Assembly (NCBI GenBank): GCA_046760705.1
Contig: JBHIER010000190.1
Coordinates: forward strand, 1 to 6,761
Source of the DNA: JBHIER01 sp046760705 [NCBI: bacterium]
GTDB lineage: Bacteria; JBHIER01; G020348925
DNA length: 6,761 bases
Direction of reading: 5' to 3'
Positions 1-5,562 of the stretch are shown here, piece after piece. Position numbers and translations under genes: made by a program. How positions within the stretch are numbered: the stretch's first letter is position 1; each line of letters starts with the position of its first letter. The notes beneath the pieces were generated by a model. The model was not told the DNA's origin, did no database searches, and saw only the letters and a program-made list of their open reading frames with translations.

Positions 1-55
1 TCGCCCTCAATTGCTCCCATTGGCCCACCGACTGGGGGAACAGGCGCACCAGCAT
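1..55. repeat. Direct repeat, left copy (identical to 1104-1158)
   Basis: All 55 bases match 1104-1158 at an offset of 1103. Identity then falls to scattered matches from base 56 onward, although the proteins remain alignable. The repeat may continue beyond the left window edge, so 55 bp is a minimum length. It lies inside the M14 coding sequence in both copies, in the same frame. Confidence 0.95.
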
Positions 56-166
56 CCTATCCTCGTCAGCGCGGACTTTCGAATCCACCAGAACGGCCGT
101 CGAGATGAAGAGGAACCCAATCAAACAACAGGCTATTCTGTTACACCATATTGAGGAGTTCCTCAC
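1..166 (-). CDS. Secreted M14-type zinc carboxypeptidase, N-terminal part (cut by window edge)
   Basis: Fifty-five codons run off the left edge. I place the start at GTG 166-164, because an AAGGAG Shine-Dalgarno lies 9 nt upstream (176-181) and no competing start in this frame has one. Residues 1-33 look like a signal peptide: an early Arg, then a hydrophobic core (IACCLIGFLFISTAVLV) and an Ala-containing exit near residue 33. The following stretch, MLVRLFPQSVGQWEQLRA, is identical to the start of the M14 remnant at 763-1158, which is how the family is assigned; no catalytic residue of this copy is in view. M14 enzymes cut C-terminal residues from peptides using one zinc ion, and this one would act outside the cytoplasm. 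It lies 86 nt downstream of the dockerin-like gene and may share its promoter. Whether this copy is intact beyond the edge cannot be seen. Confidence 0.7.
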   Translation of the reverse strand, partial: MRNSSIWCNRIACCLIGFLFISTAVLVDSKVRADEDRMLVRLFPQSVGQWEQLRA

Positions 167-219
167 GACACATCGCTCCTTGACGGTTTGTGGGCGATCT
201 TTAAAGGATCACGCCAGTT

Positions 220-231
220 TCCATATATGGA
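220..231. other. Perfect 12-nt palindrome TCCATATATGGA
   Basis: A self-complementary dodecamer in the 86-nt gap between the dockerin-like gene and the M14 gene at the left edge. It could be an operator half-site pair or chance. No clear -35/-10 pair surrounds it, so a regulatory role is only a possibility. Confidence 0.3.
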
Positions 232-252
232 GTGCGGCGTACCCGACGATGT

Positions 253-663
253 CTACGGAGAATCCAAGATGATGTTGACAATATAGACCACATCCAGAAT
301 GTCGGTCTCGCCATCGTCGTTCAGATCAGCCGCCCAGAGCTGTTCCTGGGGGCTCGTACGTTTCGAGGATGATGCCCACCGCGAGCACCACATCGAGAAT
401 GTTAATGTTTCCGTCAGCGTTGATGTCCCGCTTCTCGTCCACCTCTCCCTCCCGAAGGAGCTCAATCCCGTGCCAGGGAGTTTCATCGTTTCTTAAATCA
501 TCTATGCGTTGGTTCAGGCTCTTTTCCGTCCCATCTATCCGTTGATGAATGCTTTTTAACCCTCCTCCAGACGGATTAGCAGATCTTTTATCGTCTCGCT
601 CTCCTGGGCGGAGACAGCAAGGGCAACAAACAAAAAGACCCCGGTAAAGAACACTTTGCTCAT
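253..663 (-). pseudogene. Small secreted dockerin-like protein with coiled coil, broken by two opposite frameshifts
   Basis: ATG at 663-661 follows an AAAGGAG ribosome binding site with 7-nt spacing. The first frame gives a signal peptide (MSKVFFTGVFLFVALAVSAQ) and stops at TAA 558-556. Re-reading one base near 559 opens the second frame. That frame holds an 11-residue-periodic coiled coil (HQRID...NQRIDDL) and the first calcium-loop repeat, DINADGNINILDVV. Skipping one base in a CCCCC run (348-352) restores the first frame, which holds the second repeat, DLNDDGETDILDVV, and ends at TAG 255-253. The joined product would be about 137 aa. The two repeats match dockerin type I or EF-hand-like loops (D-x-N-x-D-G, then a helix). 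In cellulosome bacteria dockerins bind cohesins; in FCB candidate phyla such pairs are often just C-terminal modules of exported proteins. The disruption may be real decay or homopolymer sequencing error. Role of the intact protein: unknown. Confidence 0.75.
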
Positions 664-702
664 TTTTAAGCTCCTTTCTCTTTCACTCTCCAGTCTTTCT
701 TA

Positions 703-731
703 AGTATAAGGCATTTCAGAGTCTAAGTCAA
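703..731 (-). promoter_or_regulatory. Sigma-70-like promoter for the dockerin-like gene
   Basis: On the minus strand TTGACT (731-726) is followed by a 17-nt spacer and TATACT (708-703). Each hexamer matches five of six consensus bases at the ideal spacing. Transcription would start near 696, giving a leader of about 33 nt before ATG 663. It lies just past the broken end of the M14 remnant and could also serve the M14 gene at the left edge. Confidence 0.7.
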
Positions 732-762
732 TCAAAATTTTTATGGTTATTTGGACTCCGTT

Positions 763-1158
763 CTACATAACGGCAGGTTCGTCTTCTTCGGTGTGGACGT
801 TGTCCGATATTTTGAAGGGCCAGATGGTCCTCCCCTCCTGAGGAGAGAGGCCGATGCTCTCCAGCCTGGCTATCTCTGGAAAAGCCTGGGCCAAAGAGTC
901 CAGCTCAGCAGTCATCTCATCATAGGTGTGAAATTCGGGATCGATGGTCATCATGGCCTCGGCCGCAGCCTGACGGACCGCTTGAGCATCCATGAGAACC
1001 TGGGACCGAACCCCCAGGGCTTCAATTTCGCTCAATTGGGAAGGGGTAACCAGGACATCCACCACCTCCGGTGAGGGAATCTCGGAGACGATCACAAGAT
1101 CCATCGCCCTCAATTGCTCCCATTGGCCCACCGACTGGGGGAACAGGCGCACCAGCAT
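763..1158 (-). pseudogene. M14 zinc carboxypeptidase remnant: propeptide and first part of catalytic domain only
   Basis: The reading frame encodes 131 residues from ATG 1158. Residues 1-75 resemble the N-terminal region of bacterial secreted M14 enzymes. From about residue 76, FHTYDEMTAELDSLAQAFP and then IARLESIGLSPQEGRTIW...ISDN...EDEPAV is the recognisable start of the M14 catalytic fold. The first zinc-binding motif (H-A-R-E in the family) should come right after it. Instead TAG (765-763) follows Met131. Four more codons past the stop read N-G-V-Q, as family members do, and then homology ends near 752. All zinc ligands are therefore absent and the product cannot be an active enzyme. At the 5' side the frame is open back to 1393 but has no usable start, signal peptide or Shine-Dalgarno, unlike the left-edge paralogue. 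This is a fragment of a duplicated gene. Confidence 0.8.
1104..1158. repeat. Direct repeat, right copy (identical to 1-55)
   Basis: The second copy of the 55-bp identical block, coding for the first 18 residues of the M14 remnant. Perfect identity at synonymous positions points to recent duplication or gene conversion rather than old paralogy. Confidence 0.95.
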
Positions 1159-1266
1159 TCTCTTCTCGGCTTCCTGCGAGGTGGGCTTGGGCGCACTGAC
1201 AACTACCGCTGTTCCGGTTATGTCATTCTCAGAGGGTGGAAAGGCCGCGTCGTCTTCTGTTGGATT

Positions 1267-1284
1267 GGAGGGGACAAACCCTCC
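1267..1284. other. 6-bp hairpin in the spacer upstream of the M14 remnant
   Basis: GGAGGG and CCCTCC flank a 6-nt loop. No T-run follows on either strand, so it is not a convincing terminator by itself. It lies in the 234-nt spacer (1159-1392) between the FlgD-like gene end and the M14 remnant. Apart from this and the hairpin at 1298-1331, I see no gene in the spacer. Confidence 0.4.
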
Positions 1285-1297
1285 ATCTCCAAAAAGA

Positions 1298-1331
1298 AGA
1301 AAGCCCCGGGAGTTTCCGCGGCCCGCTTTTT
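1298..1331 (-). terminator. Possible intrinsic terminator after the TPR/FlgD-domain gene
   Basis: Outer arms AAAGC (1300-1304) and GCTTT (1325-1329) enclose a GC-rich core with runs of C and G that pair imperfectly. On the minus strand the structure is followed by TTTCTTCTTTTT; on the plus strand GCTTTTT ends it, so it could work both ways. It lies 62 nt past the TAG at 1395-1393, the usual place. The imperfect core limits confidence. Confidence 0.45.
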
Positions 1332-1392
1332 CAATCCTAATTGGACTGCCGTGCGTTACACAGGTTGTTGTCGTCCAGTGTAAAACCGGACG

Positions 1393-2212
1393 CTATCTCA
1401 ACAGCACCATACGCTTCGTATCTGTGAACTGGCCTATCGTCAAGCGGTAGAAATAAATCCCACTTGCCACCTCTCTGCCGAAACTATCCGTTCCGTCCCA
1501 ACCCCGCCTCCTTCTTCACCTCATCCACTAATGTACTTACTTCTTGGCCAAGAATATTGTAGATTTTGAGAGTGACATAGCCGGCGGTGGCCTGATCGTT
1601 GGCTACTGAATACCGAATGCTGGTTAAAGGATTGAAGGGATTGGGATGGTCCTGGAAAAGATGGAAGACCTGGGGCCGTTCCGCAACCCTGACCCCTTCT
1701 TGAGTCGGTTTCGGTGTCGGGGCGGACACACCAAGCAGCGCCAATTTTGCCTGAGCAATTACGGCCAAATCATCCCCCGGGTAAGTGTCGATAAACTCCC
1801 GAAATGTCTTTTCCGCCCCTGTTTCATCCTCAAGCCCATAGAGATAGATGTTGCCCATCTGGAAAAGCAGATCTTTCCGCGTCTGCTCTTCCCTGTATCG
1901 GCCCATAAGACTCCGGCATCTGTTCAATGCTTCTTGAGGCTCTCCATCCCTTTCCAGATAAGGGATACTTTGGGCTAAAGCAGAAAGTCCCAGACCTTGA
2001 TGGTGATGCTCGGCTGCGATCCCTTCCAGAAAGAGAATGATCTCCGTCTCTCTTCCCATCATTTCATAACAGAAAATCAACTGGAGCAGAGAATACTTGG
2101 CACCTTCGTGACCTGGGAAGTTTGAGATCCCATACTGGAATAGCTCTATGGCCTCGGCGTATATATTGAGGAGTTTCTGAGAATTCAGGATAGAAACCTT
2201 CTCTCCCGCCAT
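1393..2212 (-). pseudogene. TPR-region plus FlgD-like (type IX-style) C-terminal sorting domain, frameshifted
   Basis: From ATG 2212 the frame gives 242 residues and stops early at 1484. The first 160 or so residues are helical and TPR-like (AEAIELFQYGISNFP, TRKDLLFQMGNIYL, GAEKTFREFIDTYPGDD). After a Pro-rich linker comes the sorting-domain signature FQDHPNPFNPLTSIRYS and then VTLKIYNILGQEVSTLVDEVKKEAG. Moving one base over near 1501 continues it perfectly: WDGTDSFGREVASGIYFYRL to MVLLR and TAG 1395-1393, the normal end of this domain. Family members carry roughly five to seven more residues between the Gly and WDG, so a small deletion rather than a single-base change probably broke it. ATG 2212 has no Shine-Dalgarno and the frame is open only to a TAA about 40 nt upstream, so this is likely the rear part of a longer exported protein. 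The C13 peptidase segment ahead of it is a candidate front part. Such domains direct export and surface anchoring through type IX-like systems. Confidence 0.75.
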
Positions 2213-2936
2213 AAGCTGGACGCAAGGAATTTGTTCTTGGGCCCAATATTACCCAAATCGCTGTATTGAGGATCTGATCTCCATGTTCTGTTATCGGATG
2301 TGTAATCCCAGGCTTGATACATGGAGACCAAACCGTTAGAGTTGTCGTCTGCATCAACTGGACTGCCACCTGGTGTCTCCCAATCCAATGCGCAGAAGAG
2401 ATTATATGTGAATTGAGCGTGCCAAACGTCATATTGATCCGAGCTCGTCCCTCTCCCACAAGGAACAGCCGTCAGTGTCACAGTTTTGTTATTTTTCAAG
2501 TCGTCTATGATTGCACCACTGTGGCACGTCATAACAGAAGAAGATCCCCTCTCGTAATTCGTGATCTGATCCACATAGCTTGCAAATTCATGGTCATAGA
2601 CAAGTTCTCCCGTATTCTCTATCTCAAAATAGATATTGGGGCAGCCGCCTTGATGGGGGTCTGGACCTCCATGTTCCATCCACCATACCCAGAGAAAGTC
2701 CTGAGCCGTCATAACGGATGAAACATCGGACAACACATCTTGTATGTCAGATTCTGAATTAGGACGGTCTGTAATTTGGGATACTCCCCATTCACTGGGA
2801 ACTTGGTAGCGAGTGTGGCTGCTTTGAAAATCGTTTCCGTCACCATAAAGGACATGGATATTTGAGTGTGTGAATCCATTTTCATACAGAGCCTCATAGA
2901 TTAGAAACAAATCATACCCATCCCCCATCCTGGCCA
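2185..2936 (-). pseudogene. C13 (legumain-like) cysteine peptidase lacking its N-terminus
   Basis: The open frame starts at 3030, but about its first 33 residues are antisense to transposase sequence. Peptidase homology begins near 2930 with YDLFLIYEALYENGFTHSNIHVLYGDG, the nucleotide-fold-like start seen in C13 and caspase-like proteins. A hydrophobic strand then leads to WWMEHGG, with the presumed catalytic His (residue 120 of the open frame). SSVMTCHSGAIIDDL carries the presumed catalytic Cys (residue 169). SPVDADDN and SDPQYSDLGNIG near the end are typical of bacterial and archaeal members. Both catalytic residues are present, but the first strand and any signal peptide are gone. The frame stops at TGA 2187-2185, overlapping the next ORF in another frame. 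A one-base slip near 2185-2235 would join peptidase, TPR region and sorting domain into one exported protein. Family identification is from motifs only; a caspase-like clan member outside C13 is the alternative. Confidence 0.65.
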
Positions 2937-3592
2937 ATGTCAAAGAAAACAACCTCAAAACCAATGTCAGAGATCGATTCGATAAATCTAAATTCCCCAA
3001 AGGCGATCCTGATGCCCGTTTAGGTGTCATTATTACCTTCCCTAAAGGTGTAAAGAAAGTCGAATACTTCTGGGGCTACCGCAATCATACCGTCATCGAT
3101 GCCATCTCTGAATTACCCCTGTGGGAAATGACCAAACCCGCCAGTGTCCAGGATTCAACCATGTTTATTTCTATCTTCGACCTTCTCCAACATAAATTCC
3201 ATTTTGACATTGAAGCTGTCATGGGTGATGGCATCTATGATACAGCACCTATCCTCAATTATATCATCAATACCCTCCATGCAAAACTTAGAATCTCGAT
3301 CAATCCCAGAAATACACAGCGACCCAACAATGAAAAAGAGACCCGATATACGAAAAGCGGCAATCGAATCTGTGAGGCCAATCTGGAAATGCTCTCCAGA
3401 GGTATCTTTTATGATAAAAAACAGAATCGATGGCGTCACAAATGGGTCTGCCCCTTGCATCACTCGAAAAAATATCAATACCAATATATTGTCTGCCCTG
3501 TTTATCACCCCAAATTCTTCTCTCAAAAAGGGTGCTATGCTTATAAAAGAGTCGATGATGATGTCAGAAAATACATCGACTATTTTAGCCCG
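2930..3592 (+). mobile_element. DDE transposase fragment (IS remnant), truncated at both ends
   Basis: A plus-strand frame without stops runs from about 2930 and ends recognisably at YIDYFSP (about 3590). It then continues for a few non-homologous codons to TAA near 3635. Recognisable blocks are NVKENN, GDPDARLG, FWGYRNHTVIDAISELPLWEMTKPA and AVMGDGIYDTAPI, the last with the middle catalytic Asp of DDE_Tnp_1-type enzymes (IS4/IS5-like; exact family not resolved). Then come ISINPRNT and a Cys/His-containing region (WVCPLHH, IVCPVYHP). The first Asp should lie just before the left junction and the final Glu just after the right one, so both are missing and the product is inactive. I see no terminal inverted repeats or target duplication. 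It is antisense to its neighbours. The absence of stops suggests truncation is fairly recent. Confidence 0.8.
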
Positions 3593-4736
3593 GTGGCAGC
3601 GTCGGGCTTTTTGCCACATTTACCACGTTTCTCTTAATGTATGAGTTGATTTCAGCCTTGAGGGTGTTCAGGCCGTCGCCTTTGAGGGCGGAGATGGCCA
3701 CGCTCTCAGGGTGCTCCTCTTTCAGTCGGCCAAGGAGCGTTGTCCCATTAAGGCGGTCGATCTTGTTGTATACCAGAAGGCAGGGCTTATCCAAAATATT
3801 CAACTCCTCCAGAACTTCCCTCACGGCCACCATTTGATCCTCAAAATTTGGGTGGCTGACGTCGACAACGTGTAGCAGCAACTCGGCCTCGACCGCCTCC
3901 TCCAGGGTCCCTTTGAAGGAGGCCATGAGATGGTGGGGCAATTTTCGCAGAAACCCGACGGTATCTGTGAGGAGAACTTTCTGTCCGTTCTCCAGATGGG
4001 CGAGCCGGGTGGTGGCATCCAATGTGGCGAAGAGGCGGCCCTCGGTGAAGACCTCCGCCTTGGTCAGGGCATTGAGGAGGGTTGACTTGCCCGAGTTGGT
4101 ATAACCAACCAAGGCGACCCGGACAAAATCCCTGCGCCGAGCTCGTCGGACCTCACGTCCCAGGTCGATCTTCTTCAGCATACGCGACAGCTTGGCGATC
4201 CTCTCTCGGACCCGCCGCCGGTCCACCTCCAACTGAGTCTCGCCAGGGCCGCGCGTACCGATTCCTCCCTGCTGCCGGGACAGATGGGTCCACTGGCGCG
4301 TTAGGCGAGGCAGAAGGTATCGCAGTTGGGCCAGTTCCACCTGAGTCTTAGCCTCCTTTGTGCGGGCCCGACGAGCGAAAATGTCCAGAATGAGTCCGCT
4401 GCGATCGACGATCTTCACCCCGATGATCCCCTCCAGGTTCCTCACCTGGGCTGGCGACAGATCATCGTCGAAGAGGGCCAGATCGGCCCCGTGCTCCTCC
4501 ACCAACCTGGCTACAAACTGGGCCTTCCCCTGACCGATAAAGTAGGCCGGATCGATACGATGCCGCTCCTGAACCACCCGGCCGACCACATCGGCCCCGG
4601 CGGTGTCGGCCAGAAGGGCCAACTCATCTAACGTCTCCTCTATCTGCCGCTTCGATTGAGAGGGCAGGGCCACACCCACCAGGACGGCCCGCTCCCTCAC
4701 TTTTCGATCCAGAGTGTAAAGACGCTCAGTCCCCAT
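3585..4736 (-). CDS. hflX: GTPase HflX, ribosome-splitting/rescue factor
   Basis: 383 residues. HflX is a cytoplasmic GTPase that binds the 50S subunit and splits stalled ribosomes under stress. The N-terminal glycine-rich nucleotide-binding-like domain covers about 1-155. The family signature GGIGTRGPGETQLEVDRRR is at 157-175. A helical linker follows. The G domain has the P-loop GYTNSGKST (211-219), switch I region LFATLDATTR (235-244), G3 DTVGF (258-262), G4 NKID (324-327) and G5-like SALKGDG (349-355). ATG 4736 has GAGG 6 nt upstream and overlaps the stop of a possible decayed ORF. The protein ends soon after the G domain. Its stop TAA (3587-3585) lies in bases that also code for the transposase fragment (FSP), so the native tail, and any C-terminal domain, was probably replaced. 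Many family members carry roughly 40-60 further residues. The G domain itself appears complete. Confidence 0.95.
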   Translation of the reverse strand: MGTERLYTLDRKVRERAVLVGVALPSQSKRQIEETLDELALLADTAGADVVGRVVQERHRIDPAYFIGQGKAQFVARLVEEHGADLALFDDDLSPAQVRNLEGIIGVKIVDRSGLILDIFARRARTKEAKTQVELAQLRYLLPRLTRQWTHLSRQQGGIGTRGPGETQLEVDRRRVRERIAKLSRMLKKIDLGREVRRARRRDFVRVALVGYTNSGKSTLLNALTKAEVFTEGRLFATLDATTRLAHLENGQKVLLTDTVGFLRKLPHHLMASFKGTLEEAVEAELLLHVVDVSHPNFEDQMVAVREVLEELNILDKPCLLVYNKIDRLNGTTLLGRLKEEHPESVAISALKGDGLNTLKAEINSYIKRNVVNVAKSPTLPPG

Positions 4737-5040
4737 TTTTCGCCTCAGCCACCATTTCCTGAACAGACCGTATGAAATCCAACATCACTGATACGATGAA
4801 AATTGGAGCCTCCGGCAGGCAAAAGACCGTTTCCCCCTCAGGGACCTATTTCGAGAGATGTGTCAATCTTTACAGGTGGTGCTCTTCGTTCCTCGGGTTC
4901 GATGCTCGACCTTGACCGATGCTGGTTCAGGGCTCCTGTTGTGCTTTCTCCAGCTTCGACTTTCGCGCATCCAGTTTCGTTAGGAGCTTCATTACTGTTA
5001 AACCAGGATCATGGATCCATCCTCCAGAGATCACCACGTG
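4726..5040 (-). pseudogene. Possible decayed ORF between the anti-sigma gene and hflX (unidentified)
   Basis: This 328-nt gap holds no intact gene on either strand that I recognise. On the minus strand three adjoining segments look protein-like. The first, 5040-4927, contains VVISGGWIHDPG and a basic helix LTKLDARKSKLEKAQQE. The second, about 4935-4841 in the neighbouring frame, contains PPVKIDTSLEIGP. The third, 4845-4726 back in the first frame, contains EGETVFCLPEAPIFIV and RSVQEMVAEAKNGD, with TGA overlapping the hflX start by 11 nt. Joining them needs two opposite one-base shifts, and no start with a ribosome binding site is clear. I cannot name a family. The overlap with hflX and the continuity across IDTSLEIGP/EGETVF are the only arguments that it was a gene. 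It could be ordinary spacer. Confidence 0.3.
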
Positions 5041-5064
5041 CCTTCAGCCATTAAATCCATAAAC

Positions 5065-5562
5065 CTATTTGTGAAAAGAACGACTCAGGCAAATGTGGCC
5101 TCCCTGTGACCGATGCTCCGCTCTCTTATATTTGGTCATCTTTATTGTCGTGCCTTTGGAGGTGCACGATATCTCTACCTCGTCCATGAGCGCTTTGAGG
5201 ATGAACAGACCCCGTCCCGATCGCTTCGAAAGATTTCTCGGATCGGTCGGGTCTTCGGTGGCCTCGGGATCGAAACCGCCACCTTTATCGGAGACATAGA
5301 TGGTCAGTCTATCGGCGCCCCGTTCGAAACGAATGCGCACTTTTTTGCGAGCATCCTCCTTATTTCCATGGAGGATAGCGTTATTCACAGCCTCCGTTGC
5401 GGCAATGGCCAGAAAATCTCCGGCCTCTTCGTCAAACCCTACCTCCTGGACCACCCTTTCCACTTTGGTAACCACCTTGGGCATCCATTTGAGATCACTG
5501 GGGATAGTCATCTCTTCGGATCGATGGCAATTGATAGAAGGCACGAACCGTCCTTTGAACAT
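5065..5562 (-). CDS. RsbW-type ATP-binding protein, anti-sigma regulatory factor family
   Basis: 165 residues with a GHKL ATPase fold of the HATPase_c_2 (RsbW/SpoIIAB-like) class. The N-box EAVNNAILHGN is at 57-67, the G1 box DKGGGFDP at 92-99, the G2 box SGRGLFILKALMD at 115-127 and the closing strand GTTIKMTKYK at 137-146. These proteins bind a sigma factor or phosphorylate a STAS-domain antagonist on Ser/Thr, forming partner switches in the cytoplasm. ATG 5562 overlaps the TAA of the upstream TPR gene by one base (TAATG), which suggests translational coupling. However, AAAGGA sits 6 nt before an in-frame GTG at 5544-5542, so the real start may be residue 7. No STAS protein, PP2C phosphatase or sigma gene is in view, so the partner is unknown. 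The basic, low-complexity tail after residue 146 is not part of the fold. Confidence 0.88.
   Translation of the reverse strand: MFKGRFVPSINCHRSEEMTIPSDLKWMPKVVTKVERVVQEVGFDEEAGDFLAIAATEAVNNAILHGNKEDARKKVRIRFERGADRLTIYVSDKGGGFDPEATEDPTDPRNLSKRSGRGLFILKALMDEVEISCTSKGTTIKMTKYKRAEHRSQGGHICLSRSFHK

Noticed and set aside
148-164. Shared ATATTGAGGAGTT with 2162-2174
   Set aside because: About 15 of 16 bases match, but there is no extension on either side and the coding contexts are unrelated, so it is most likely chance.
1159-1392. Reading frame open upstream of the M14 remnant, read as its N-terminus
   Set aside because: No ATG or GTG start with a ribosome binding site, no signal peptide, it begins directly after the TAG of the sorting-domain gene and contains a terminator-like hairpin; it is best seen as spacer.
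3155-3619. 154-codon minus-strand open frame across the IS remnant
   Set aside because: It is the shadow of the transposase frame, which carries the recognisable motifs.
4850-4870. TTGACA -35-like hexamer upstream of hflX on the minus strand
   Set aside because: No -10-like sequence occurs at 16-18 nt; the position would hold CCCTGA or similar.
4803-5054. 83-codon plus-strand open frame in the gap before hflX
   Set aside because: No ribosome binding site, no recognisable motif and a Pro/Arg/Ser-rich composition typical of an antisense frame; the minus-strand segments look more protein-like.
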